A stretch of DNA of 64,000 nt from positions 1 through 64,000 of the forward strand of contig JAPLGL010000052.1 in NCBI GenBank assembly GCA_026390155.1, in the 5' to 3' direction. This DNA comes from Caldisericota bacterium. GTDB taxonomy: Bacteria > Caldisericota > Caldisericia > Cryosericales > Cryosericaceae. A program made the position numbers and the translations under genes. Of the stretch, positions 10,298-18,873 are shown one piece after another (position 1 is the stretch's first letter; every line of letters starts with the position of its first letter). The notes under the pieces were generated by a model that was given only the letters and a program-made list of their open reading frames with translations, had not been told where the DNA came from and ran no database searches.

Positions 10298-10380
10298 GTC
10301 ATTCCCCTGAGCCTTTCAGTGCAAGGCCCCGAGCATTCCTTTCCGATACGAGGGGTGCTCTCGGCTCATGCGGGTTCCAG
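10298..10380. repeat. Intergenic repeat copy (GTCATTCCCC...CCCCGAGCATTCCTTTCCGATACGAGGGGTGCTCTCGG)
   Basis: Shared motif with 2722, 13435 and 16094. Confidence 0.75.
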
Positions 10381-10409
10381 TCCTGATCGTGCGGGCTTAC
10401 CGCTCTTGT

Positions 10410-11245
10410 CTATTCACCGGCTGACCCCATATCGTTCTCGATTCCCTGGCCCAGGAGGGCAACGTAGATGTCCACCTCCCCGAACATGACGTTTCGTATG
10501 CCAGCAAGGTCGAGCGGCTGCTGTCGGAGGAGGGCTGCGTACTGCTTGCTCAGGCCGTCGATGGTTCGGGAGGCGTGTGGCCACGAGAGCAACCGCAGGA
10601 ACCAGGAACGCCACAGGAGCCACCAAGGCGAAGATGATGCTGGGCCAGAGTACGGTCGTCACATACAGCGGTACGCTGAAGGCGCACGATACGACCTTGC
10701 CCGGCTGCCAGCAGCAGGCACGTCAGCACGATAATGACCAGCGGCATCCATTGTCTTGATCGGATACATGTAGTCCGGTACGGAAGCGAACCCGACGACC
10801 GTGAATGACGTCCCAGAAGAGTCATGGTCGTCCCCCGGTGGGGCTTTGAGTGCAGTGGCGACGGTCTGGCCGAGCAGTATCTCATCGTTCGCCTGCAGGT
10901 CTCGGCCGGCGGTGATGGCCGGGATGTTCACGCGCTCTGTGTGCTCAAACACGCGTAGAGCAAGGCCTTGAACTGCAGCGGCGTCGACCTCCCGACGGGT
11001 TCGATTGCGAAGCCATGGTCCTGTTCGAATGTCGACAGGTCGGCAAAAGGGTCTCGAAGCAGGAAAGTGGCTGATTCGACCTGAGACTCGCGTTCGAACC
11101 GCGCCCTGCTTCCCGTGATGTCCACGAGGAGAGCGTTCATGCTGACATAGAGCATGCAGGACATGATGACCAGCGCGACACAGCCGTAGACGAGCCACTG
11201 GTCGGAACGGATCGTGCGGGGAAGGCGTTTCAGCAGGTCGTTCAC
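10410..11245 (-). pseudogene. Frameshifted ABC-type (FtsX/MacB-like) permease remnant
   Basis: N-terminal TM (MNDLLKRLPRTIRSDQWLVYGCVALVIMSCMLYVS...), extracytoplasmic segment (RVNIPAITAGRDLQANDEILLGQTVATALKA...FTVVGFASVPDYMYPIKT) and later TMs (MPLVIIVLTCLLLAAGQ; TTVLWPSIIFALVAPVAFLVPAVALVATRLP; LDLAGIRNVMFGEVDIYVALLG) lie in different minus-strand frames. Confidence 0.7.
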
Positions 11246-11383
11246 CAGGTCACTTCCTCTGCTTTGATGAGCCGTCCGACCAGTCGGTCAGTGTTGTCGT
11301 CAGGTGTGTGTCGCTGCTAAGTCCCATCGGGCTGGCATCCGGCTGGGCTGCTGCTACAATGGACATGTACTGCATGGCGTACC

Positions 11384-11458
11384 ATGACCACTGGGTCGAT
11401 GGTCGCAGGATTGGCTGTGTTCGTAGGTGTTCTTGCCTTGTCGCTTGCTGCGTGCTGA
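11384..11458 (+). CDS. 24-aa mini-ORF encoding a lipoprotein signal peptide ending at the lipobox Cys (or a decayed lipoprotein 5' end)
   Basis: ATG...TGA reads MTTGSMVAGLAVFVGVLALSLAAC*. Confidence 0.4.
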   Translation: MTTGSMVAGLAVFVGVLALSLAAC

Positions 11459-11479
11459 GCAGGCAGGAAGGGGGTTACC

Positions 11480-12595
11480 ATGGTAAGGGTCCTTGTCAGT
11501 ATGAACGCATTCAAGGGGAGCATTTCCACAAAGGCTGCTGCTGATACCGTGGCTCTTGCCTTCGAGAACGCCGGGTTTCAGGTCGAGAAGGTCTACCTTG
11601 CCGATGGCGGCGATGGGACCACCGATGTTGCGGCAGCCCTGGGAGGTCGCGTCGAATTCGTGAGCACGTTCGATCCCCTGATGCGCCCCATCGAGGCGCC
11701 CGTGGCGTGGCTTGGCCAGACGGCGGTCGTCGAGATGGCAAAGGCGTCCGGCTGGGCGCTGATTGCCACTGAAGAACGGAATCCCATGCTTACGACCACC
11801 TGGGGCACAGGTCTGCTGATCAAACATGCACTTGAACACGGCGCGGAACGTATCATCCTGGGTATCGGGGGATCTGCCACGGTCGATGGCGGGCTGGGCA
11901 TGCTGGCCGCACTGGGTTTCAGCATCTCGGACGAGGCCGGAAATGCGGCATGGCGGGGAGGTGAGGGATTGTCCCGGCTGGCTCATGTCGTGGCGAGCCC
12001 ATTGGCAAAGCAGGCCGGGCTGGTCGTCGCGAGCGACGTGACCAATCCCCTGCTCGGCCCGACAGGAGCGGCCGCGGTGTTTGGTCCGCAGAAGGGAGCC
12101 ACGCCCGACATGGTGACCGTGTTAGAGAAGGGGTTGGAACGGCTGGCCGACATCACGCTCCAGACGACGGGTGTACGGATTCACGACATGCCCGGGGCAG
12201 GCGCTGCCGGCGGTGTCGGTGGTGCGGCAGTCGCGTGGTTAGGGGGTCACCTGGAACCAGGCGCCGAACTCTTCATGGACTTGGAGGACTTCGACGCCCG
12301 GGCTGCTGGATGTGACGTGCTCGTGACTGGCGAGGGGAGCATCGATGCCCAGACGGTGTACGGCAAGGCCCCAATCCGCGTGGCGCGGCGTTTTCGCAAA
12401 GTCTCGCCGGAGGGGTTGACTGTGGCTATTGCCGGGGCCGTGCGCGATCGGGCACAGGTGCGCGAGGCCGGGATTGACGTTTTTGTCACGATCCTCGACC
12501 GTCCCATGAGTGAACGCGAGGCCATGGAAAACGGGCGGGCCCTGCTGTCGCAGGCAGCCGCCGAGCTGGCGCATTTCCTGTCACGGACAGTGTGA
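11480..12595 (+). CDS. Glycerate kinase
   Basis: MVRVLVSMNAFKGSISTKAAADTVA...YLADGGDGTTDVAAALGG...GIGGSATVDGGLGMLAALGF...GAGAAGGVGGAAVAWLGG...DVLVTGEGSIDAQTVYGKAP. Confidence 0.94.
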   Translation: MVRVLVSMNAFKGSISTKAAADTVALAFENAGFQVEKVYLADGGDGTTDVAAALGGRVEFVSTFDPLMRPIEAPVAWLGQTAVVEMAKASGWALIATEERNPMLTTTWGTGLLIKHALEHGAERIILGIGGSATVDGGLGMLAALGFSISDEAGNAAWRGGEGLSRLAHVVASPLAKQAGLVVASDVTNPLLGPTGAAAVFGPQKGATPDMVTVLEKGLERLADITLQTTGVRIHDMPGAGAAGGVGGAAVAWLGGHLEPGAELFMDLEDFDARAAGCDVLVTGEGSIDAQTVYGKAPIRVARRFRKVSPEGLTVAIAGAVRDRAQVREAGIDVFVTILDRPMSEREAMENGRALLSQAAAELAHFLSRTV

Positions 12596-12646
12596 TGCAG
12601 GACAGTTGTGCGATATACTGAGGACACTTTCGACCAGGAGGTATGG

Positions 12647-13114
12647 ATGAGAACAATCGGCGACACGCTCCCACCTTTTGAATTGCAGGACCAGAATGGC
12701 ATGGTGGTACGGAACTCCGACGTCCGAGGCCACTGGGCGGTGCTCTACTGCTATCCCAGGGACATGACTCCGGGATGCTCGCAGGAAGCAATGGGCTTTC
12801 AGGACCAGCAGGAAGAGTTTCTTCAGCTTGGCCTCCGCATCTTCGGCATCAGCGCGGATTCGGTTGTTTCGCATACGCGGTTCGCCACCAAGGATAGTCT
12901 TACCTTCACCCTGCTTTCGGACCCCTAGCACGTCCTGCTCGAAGAGCTCGGTGTCTGGAAAGGAAAGAGGCTGGCCGGACATGACTTCATGGGTACGGAG
13001 CGGACTACGTTCATGATCGACCCTGAGGGGAAGATCGTGCGCGAATGGCGCAAGGTCAAGGTCGCGGGACATATCGCTGCCGTCCTCGACGCAGCGCGCG
13101 AGGTAGTTGGGTGA
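12647..13114 (+). pseudogene. Bcp/AhpC-TSA-type peroxiredoxin interrupted by an in-frame TAG at 12926-12928
   Basis: MRTIGDTLPPFELQDQNGMVV...YPRDMTPGCSQEAMGFQDQ...FTLLSDP*HVLLEELGVWKGKRLAGHDFMGTERTTFMIDPEGKIVREWRKVKVAGHIAAVLDAAREVVG; same frame across the stop. Confidence 0.85.
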
Positions 13115-13407
13115 CTGAGCTGGAGGAGTACCAGAAGGCGAGGGATCGGGTCCAGGAGCTCAAGGGGTTCTACGCCCACGTGGCCATGTACCTACTGGCC
13201 AATGTGGCGCTGGCCGTTCTGAACCTGGCCACGCTCAAGAAGAACGACGGCATCGTCTGGTTCATCTGGCCGCTCATCGGATGGGGTATCGCTCTTGCTG
13301 TCCATGCCATTTCGGTCTTTGGTATTGGACGGTTCCTGGGTAAGGACTGGGAACGGCGTCAGATCCAGAAGGAGCTCGACAGGCGGCAGAAAGAAACTCA
13401 AGCCTGA
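13111..13407 (+). CDS. 2TM domain-containing protein
   Basis: GTGA overlap with the peroxiredoxin stop; LEEYQKARDRVQELKGFYAHVAMYLLANVALAVLNL...WPLIGWGIALAVHAISVFG...WERRQIQKELDRRQ. Confidence 0.85.
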   Translation: MTELEEYQKARDRVQELKGFYAHVAMYLLANVALAVLNLATLKKNDGIVWFIWPLIGWGIALAVHAISVFGIGRFLGKDWERRQIQKELDRRQKETQA

Positions 13408-13434
13408 CCGGAGACGCACGTGGCGCGCGCTTCC

Positions 13435-13500
13435 GTCATCCCCCCGAGCCTTCCTGTGCAAGACGAGGGGTGCTTCTCGCGAATGTGGGAATCCAGCCTT
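13435..13500. repeat. Intergenic repeat copy (GTCATCCCCCCGAGCCTTCCTGTGCAAGACGAGGGGTGCTTCTCGCGAATGTGGGAATCCAGCC)
   Basis: Same family as 2722, 10298 and 16094. Confidence 0.8.
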
Positions 13501-13542
13501 GTGTCGCTCAGCACGGGTCCAGGCACCTGTGCCGTGACTGGA

Positions 13543-14532
13543 CTATGAATTCCTGCGAAACCGCTCCGGGATGGTGATCGCGAAGCGACAGCGGTCGCTG
13601 CCTCCAAGGGCGCTCTCGAGGACTTCGACCTTGACCGGTTCCCCGAAGATGACGTCGAACGGGAGCTTCTCAAAACCGGCGCTGCAGTAGCAGAAGAGCA
13701 CTGAGACGGCTGGCTTGCCGGAGATGATCGACGTGCGCGCCAGGGGACAGTGACATGCATCATACCGCTTTCTCGTCAGATCCTTCTCGTCGAGGTACGC
13801 CTGAGGGTCAAACGGTATCTTCGCGACGTGGATGACATCTCCATCCCGAACGCCGCTTTGGATCTCGGGATTGTCCCGGACGTACTCCAGTACCTTCGGG
13901 GTGATCACCTGCTCGTACCAGACCCTGCCCCGGTTCATGTGGTCTTCGAGCTCGTTCACGAGGCGCGCGTGACGGTCCTCAAGGAATGCGTCGATGTCGG
14001 GGTTCTTCTGAAATCGCTCTTTCATTTCTGCGAAGGATGTCTCCGGTATCTGGTGCATGTTGCCGGTCAACACCTGCTTGCACGTCTCGGCCGGAAGCGT
14101 TTGCTGCATCCTGTCGACGATCCCCTGAACCACGGGAGGGTAGGCATTGATCGGCGACCCCTCCGGGGGGAGGTCGATACAGCCAAAGACCTCATTTGCA
14201 GCTTCGTCGCCGACGATCTCGCGGGCACGTGCTCGCAGTACGGGAAGGATGCTGGGTGCCTCTGCGACGTGGACAAGCTGAACGAAGAGGTCGTTGCGGT
14301 ACGTCACGTAGCAGTACCTTGCCAGCGCCAGCAGCCTCTCCTCGGAGGCCGTCCCTGCCTGTGAGCATTGTTGCAGATAGTCCGTAAGATGTTCCGTCGT
14401 TGCGGTCTCCAGTGTCGCGCCGACCACAGCTGCGTAGTTCTCGAACTGTCGCACTGCGGCGACGGCCGCCTCAATGGTTGCCGCGTCGAACTTCCGCTGC
14501 TGACAGTACTCCCTGAACATTCCCTCCTGCAT
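13543..14532 (-). CDS. Conserved hypothetical protein with Cys-rich C-terminal segment
   Basis: Long ORF on the coding strand; C-terminus CHCPLARTSIISGKPAVSVLFCYCSAGFEKLPFDVIFGEPVKVEVLESALGGSDRCRFAITIP. Confidence 0.75.
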   Translation of the reverse strand: MQEGMFREYCQQRKFDAATIEAAVAAVRQFENYAAVVGATLETATTEHLTDYLQQCSQAGTASEERLLALARYCYVTYRNDLFVQLVHVAEAPSILPVLRARAREIVGDEAANEVFGCIDLPPEGSPINAYPPVVQGIVDRMQQTLPAETCKQVLTGNMHQIPETSFAEMKERFQKNPDIDAFLEDRHARLVNELEDHMNRGRVWYEQVITPKVLEYVRDNPEIQSGVRDGDVIHVAKIPFDPQAYLDEKDLTRKRYDACHCPLARTSIISGKPAVSVLFCYCSAGFEKLPFDVIFGEPVKVEVLESALGGSDRCRFAITIPERFRRNS

Positions 14533-14628
14533 GGTTGGGATACCTCCCTGCATGCCACAAATGCGCATCGTCGATCAGCCCCGCCTATCTGGTCATGTTG
14601 TCTATGTTTCTCCTCGAGGTCTGTGGCG

Positions 14629-14656
14629 TTGTCTCGTGTTCTGCCATTACTATAAT
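14629..14656 (+). promoter_or_regulatory. Promoter TTGTCT-N16-TATAAT
   Basis: -35/-10 match upstream of the MFS gene. Confidence 0.6.
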
Positions 14657-14699
14657 CGGATTGTATCCCGCGCAGTTACCGGCGATTGTGGAAACGAGA

Positions 14700-16079
14700 A
14701 TGGAGGCACGCTTGGAAGGCGCACCTGGAACTGAAGTGCAGGCGGCTGGCGTTCCGTCGCGCCGGCCGCAGGGAATGACCGCTTTTACGATTGTCTGGTT
14801 TGGGCAGGTCGTTTCCCTGGTCGGAACGGCGATGAGCGGCTTCGCACTGACGTTATGGGCGTACCGCACGACCGGGCTCGCGACCGCGCTGGCGATGGTT
14901 GCGTTCTTCAATTTCGCTCCGATGATCTTGATGAGTCCGATCGCGGGCGTGCTCGTCGACCGCTGGAACCGGAAATGGACCATGGCATTGTCGGACCTGG
15001 CCTCCGCGCTGGCGACGCTGACCATTCTTCTGCTGTTCCTGACGGGCCGCCTGCAGCTATGGCATCTCTACGTGACAGGAGCCCTGTCGGCTGCGTTCCA
15101 GACGTTCCAGTGGCCGGCTTACAGCGCAGCGATCAGCATGATGGTCCCAAAGACGCAGTATCAGAGGGCAAGCGGCATGATCTCGATGGCGGAGAGCGGG
15201 TCGGGGATCGCAGCCCCTCTCCTGGCAGGAGCGCTCGTGGGGATCCTGGGCTTCGAACGGTTGTGGGTCATCTTCGCCATCGACCTCGCCACCTTCGTCG
15301 TCGCGCTGGGAGCGCTGGTCATCGTGACGATCCCGAACCCGCCCCAGGTGGACTCTGAACATCCCGAGAGCCTGTTCAGACAATCCATGTTTGGCTTCCG
15401 CTACATCCGGCAGCATCGGCCGCTGTTTGATCTGCAGATGGTATTCTTCGCGTCGAACCTCATCGCCAGTTTGTGTTTGACGGTCTTCCCTGCCCTGGTC
15501 CTTGCGCGCACGGGCAACAACGCGGCAGCACTGGGATCGACACAGTCTGCAGCGGCAATCGGCGGCGTGGCCGGCGGTGCCCTGCTCACGGCATGGGGAG
15601 GCCCGAAACGCAAGGTGCACGGAGTCCTGACGGGCATGGTGCTGACTTCGTTGCTTGGCGTGCTGGTCATTGGCCTTGGGCGGTCACTGCCGGTGTGGAT
15701 GGTGGGGTCCTTCCTCATGATGGTGGTCATGACGGTTCTCAACGGTAGCAATCAGGCTATCTGGCAGTCCAAGGTCTCCCCTGCCCTGCAGGGGCGCGTG
15801 TTCTCCGTGCGCCGCCTCATAGCCCAGGTCACGGTTCCCGTTGCCATGCTTGCCTCGGGGCCACTGGCAGACAAGGTGTTTGGACCCGCGATGATGCCGG
15901 GCGGTGGTCTCGCGCCACTATTGGGATGGGTCACAGGGACCGGCGCCGGAGCAGGAATCTCGCTGATGTTCGTGCTGGCGGGCCTGGCCGGAGCTTGCGT
16001 TGGGCTTGTCGGATATCTGGTCCCCAACGTCAGAGACGTCGAGCGGCTCATCCCGGATCACGACACGCCGACAGCATAG
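14700..16079 (+). CDS. MFS transporter
   Basis: 12-TM-like; FTIVWFGQVVSLVGTAMSGFALTLWAYRTTG...MSPIAGVLVDRWNRKWTMALSD; start placed downstream of the promoter. Confidence 0.9.
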   Translation: MEARLEGAPGTEVQAAGVPSRRPQGMTAFTIVWFGQVVSLVGTAMSGFALTLWAYRTTGLATALAMVAFFNFAPMILMSPIAGVLVDRWNRKWTMALSDLASALATLTILLLFLTGRLQLWHLYVTGALSAAFQTFQWPAYSAAISMMVPKTQYQRASGMISMAESGSGIAAPLLAGALVGILGFERLWVIFAIDLATFVVALGALVIVTIPNPPQVDSEHPESLFRQSMFGFRYIRQHRPLFDLQMVFFASNLIASLCLTVFPALVLARTGNNAAALGSTQSAAAIGGVAGGALLTAWGGPKRKVHGVLTGMVLTSLLGVLVIGLGRSLPVWMVGSFLMMVVMTVLNGSNQAIWQSKVSPALQGRVFSVRRLIAQVTVPVAMLASGPLADKVFGPAMMPGGGLAPLLGWVTGTGAGAGISLMFVLAGLAGACVGLVGYLVPNVRDVERLIPDHDTPTA

Positions 16080-16093
16080 CTCGCTTCGCCTCT

Positions 16094-16134
16094 GTCATTC
16101 CCCCCGAGTCCTTTTGTTCAAGACGAGGGGTGCT
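16094..16134. repeat. Repeat copy (GTCATTCCCCCCGAGTCCTTTTGTTCAAGACGAGGGGTGCTC) abutting a truncated Rieske gene
   Basis: Same family as 2722, 10298 and 13435. Confidence 0.8.
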
Positions 16135-16990
16135 CGATCATTGTGTCCACCGTGGGGTTGCACTCAGCGCAGGGAAGGTCAAGGGAGACTGCGTGGAGTG
16201 CCCGTTCCACGGCTTGCAGTATGATGGCAGAGGCCGTGTCACGGTCATCCCCGCGAACGGCAGGGACGCTCCCGTGCCGGCCACCTTCCAGGGTGACGCA
16301 TTTGTCGTGCGTGAAGCACATGGCTACATCTACCTGTGGTGGGGCGAATCGCGCGAGGAATACCCTGAGCTGCCGTTTATCCCCGGGCTGGACGACACGA
16401 GGCTGATCTATGGCACCTGGCGTGACCCATGGAACGCATTCTATACGCGTGCCATCGAGAATCAGCTGGACGTCGTTCACTTGCCCTTTGTTCACTACAA
16501 CACAATCGGCGCAGGGAACCGGACGGTCGTCAATGGCCCCATGGCTGAGATGGACGGCAATATCCTGCGCGTATGGGTCGATAACGAGAAGGACCACGGG
16601 CAGACGCCTCGCCGACCAGATGAAATGACAGTCCCGGACCGCGAGTCGCAGCTGACCTTCGTCTTTCCTAACCTCTGGCAGAACAACCTGGGACCGAATG
16701 CCCGCATCACCGCGGCGTTCGTCTGCGTCGACGAAGAGCACAGCATTCTCTACCTTCGCTTCTACAGAAGCTTTGGCCGGTTTCCCGTCGTCCGTCAGCT
16801 GGTCGACCTGCTGACCGGGCTGTCAGACATCACCATCGCGCACCAGGACCGCCGTGTCGTGCAGACCCAGCGGCCGTTCGTGAGCAGTCTGAACGGAGGG
16901 GAGAAGCTTATCCAGGGCGACCTGCCGATCGTCCTCTATCGCAGGCGCCGCGAACAGCTCCAGAAAGAGGCCGAGGCCTCGAGGGTCTGA
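16130..16990 (+). pseudogene. Rieske [2Fe-2S] ring-hydroxylating oxygenase alpha-subunit-like, 5'-truncated at the repeat
   Basis: DHCVHRGVALSAGKVKGDCVECPFHGLQYDGRGRV (CxH...CxxH) and AIENQLDVVHLPFVHYNTIG; expected N-terminal ~40-60 residues replaced by repeat sequence. Confidence 0.75.
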
Positions 16991-17000
16991 ACACAGGAAT

Positions 17001-17037
17001 GAAGACGGCCCCGGGGTATTCTCCCGGGGCCGTCTTC
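17001..17037. terminator. Bidirectional hairpin terminator between convergent genes
   Basis: GAAGACGGCCCCGGG-gtattct-CCCGGGGCCGTCTTC, perfect 15-bp stem. Confidence 0.8.
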
Positions 17038-17063
17038 GTGGCGCATCTGCCGAAGGCAGGACT

Positions 17064-18809
17064 CTACCAGCCGCCGCCGCCTCCTCCGCCTCCTCCACCA
17101 CCGCTGAAGCCACCTCCACCGCCACCGAACCCGGATTTGCTGCCGGGCGCCACTGCCGAGGCGCTGATGGCATTGCTGAACCCATTCCCGACGTTGCTGG
17201 CAAATGCCGCCGGGTTGACGGGATTCCAGTACATTCCATTGTACCAGACGGGGGCATACGGGCGTCCCTCCGCCGCCATGCGGGCGAACACGCTGGCAAA
17301 CTGCTCCGACCAGCGCTGCTCGACATCAAGTGCCAGGGCGAACGGAAGAAACTTCTCGAACATCTCGGGGGTTCGCTCGGGTGGGTTGAGCAGGTTCATG
17401 CGGTCCTTCTCGGTGACCGAGAGGTACATCTTGAACCCAGCCACTTCGTCCACGAGCTTCCTGCCTTGCTGCGTATACGACTTGAGCGTGGAGCCGAAGG
17501 CCCCAGCCATGACGGCGAGCGCAACGCCAACGACAATCAGGGCCACAAATTGCAGCGTGTTCCCCCGGCTGGACAGGAAGAAAGTAAGCACTGCCACCCC
17601 GATGGAGAACAGGATTCCGGTCAGTAGGTACCCCGTGTTGCTGACGAAGAACCTTGGCTGGTAATCGGCCTCCAGGGGTCTCTTGCTGGCGAGGATGGCG
17701 CGCTGAATCTCCTCTGCGTGCTCCTGCTGGAAGTCCACGCGGGCACTCGTGCCGATGAGGACTCCGGCGAGAGCCAGCTCGTCGTCGGACAGGACGGAGT
17801 CAGGAGCCGTGTCCCGCTCTATCCAGTATTTGTGGCGTTCCTGGTGAATGCTGATGTACCGCTTCACGGCCATGTCAATAAGCGCGACGGTAAACGTCTT
17901 GCTGTCGTGGGCCATTCTGGACAGATACCGGGCGCCTCCGGGTGATATGCCTTCGGGTGGTGCAAACCTGGCGAAAACCGTGCCACGGTCGGGGTCCTTG
18001 CCGTAGCGATACCATACGGTCATGTAGTACAGGAAGACGAGCAGGACGCCGAGAAGACCGACGATGAGGGCGCCATTGTCGCGGAGGAACCAGCCGAAGC
18101 GCGTTGCTGCGGTCGGTGCCTGGACAAACCCCTTGGGCCATCCGACGACAATGGTCAGGCCATCCCCGGGGTTGAGGGTGGAGGTTGTGATGAATGTCGG
18201 AGTCCCGTCACCGCTCTGTGTCGTCGTCACGGCGCTTGCGGTCGAGCCGGCGGCACCCGTGTAGGCAGCGAGTCCTGTAATCTTGGCAGCAGCACCTGCG
18301 GGCAGGTTCACGGTAGCCGATGCGTGCTCGATGGGGAAGAGCCAGCCGTTACCGATGACGTTCCAATACAGCTCGTCGTGGTCGGCGAAGAAGCCCAGCT
18401 CACGGTCCACGCTGAACCTCAGCATCCACGTGTGTTCACCGGACTCGATGAACGTGTCGGCGCTTCCGATCTTCACGCGCTTGCCATTGGTCAGGTTCTC
18501 CACGGTGTATGGCTCGGTCTGCCCGTCCCGCTGTACGCCCAGGACACGGAAGTCGATCACGAGGCGACCACCGGTCTTGGTATTGGAGTAGATGGTCGGG
18601 AAGTCGTAGTAGATCCCGTGCTGGATCTGGTCACCGGTCACGAGAGCCCTTATGGTGTTCTCGACCCGCATCGACCCATCCTGGTTGACCGTGATTGCAC
18701 TGTCGAAGCTGGTGATGCGCTCCTGTTCCGCCAGCGCCAGTCCGGGAACGGCAACAAGGGACGCAATCACCACCAGGATGGCCAGGCTTAGCAGTCTAGG
18801 TTTTCTCAT
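17064..18809 (-). CDS. DUF2207 domain membrane protein with poly-Gly/W C-terminal tail
   Basis: ERITSFDSAITVNQDGSMRVENTIRALVTGDQIQHGIYYDFPTIYSN...DHDELYWNVIGNGWLFPIEHASATVNLP...FARFAPPEGISPGGARYLSRM...[17 protein letters not shown]. Confidence 0.92.
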   Translation of the reverse strand: MRKPRLLSLAILVVIASLVAVPGLALAEQERITSFDSAITVNQDGSMRVENTIRALVTGDQIQHGIYYDFPTIYSNTKTGGRLVIDFRVLGVQRDGQTEPYTVENLTNGKRVKIGSADTFIESGEHTWMLRFSVDRELGFFADHDELYWNVIGNGWLFPIEHASATVNLPAGAAAKITGLAAYTGAAGSTASAVTTTQSGDGTPTFITTSTLNPGDGLTIVVGWPKGFVQAPTAATRFGWFLRDNGALIVGLLGVLLVFLYYMTVWYRYGKDPDRGTVFARFAPPEGISPGGARYLSRMAHDSKTFTVALIDMAVKRYISIHQERHKYWIERDTAPDSVLSDDELALAGVLIGTSARVDFQQEHAEEIQRAILASKRPLEADYQPRFFVSNTGYLLTGILFSIGVAVLTFFLSSRGNTLQFVALIVVGVALAVMAGAFGSTLKSYTQQGRKLVDEVAGFKMYLSVTEKDRMNLLNPPERTPEMFEKFLPFALALDVEQRWSEQFASVFARMAAEGRPYAPVWYNGMYWNPVNPAAFASNVGNGFSNAISASAVAPGSKSGFGGGGGGFSGGGGGGGGGGGW

Positions 18810-18873
18810 GTGTGCTCCTTTGACTTCTTGGCTCCGCAGACAACATAGCGCAATTGGGGACACGATTCCAGCG

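Noticed and set aside
12926-12928. Selenocysteine or confident pyrrolysine assignment for the in-frame stop
   Set aside because: The codon is TAG, not TGA, and no pyl genes are visible in the window; nonsense mutation remains the simplest explanation.
17064-17110. GGN microsatellite-like repeat
   Set aside because: Explained as the coding sequence for the poly-Gly tail of a DUF2207 protein, not a separate repeat locus.
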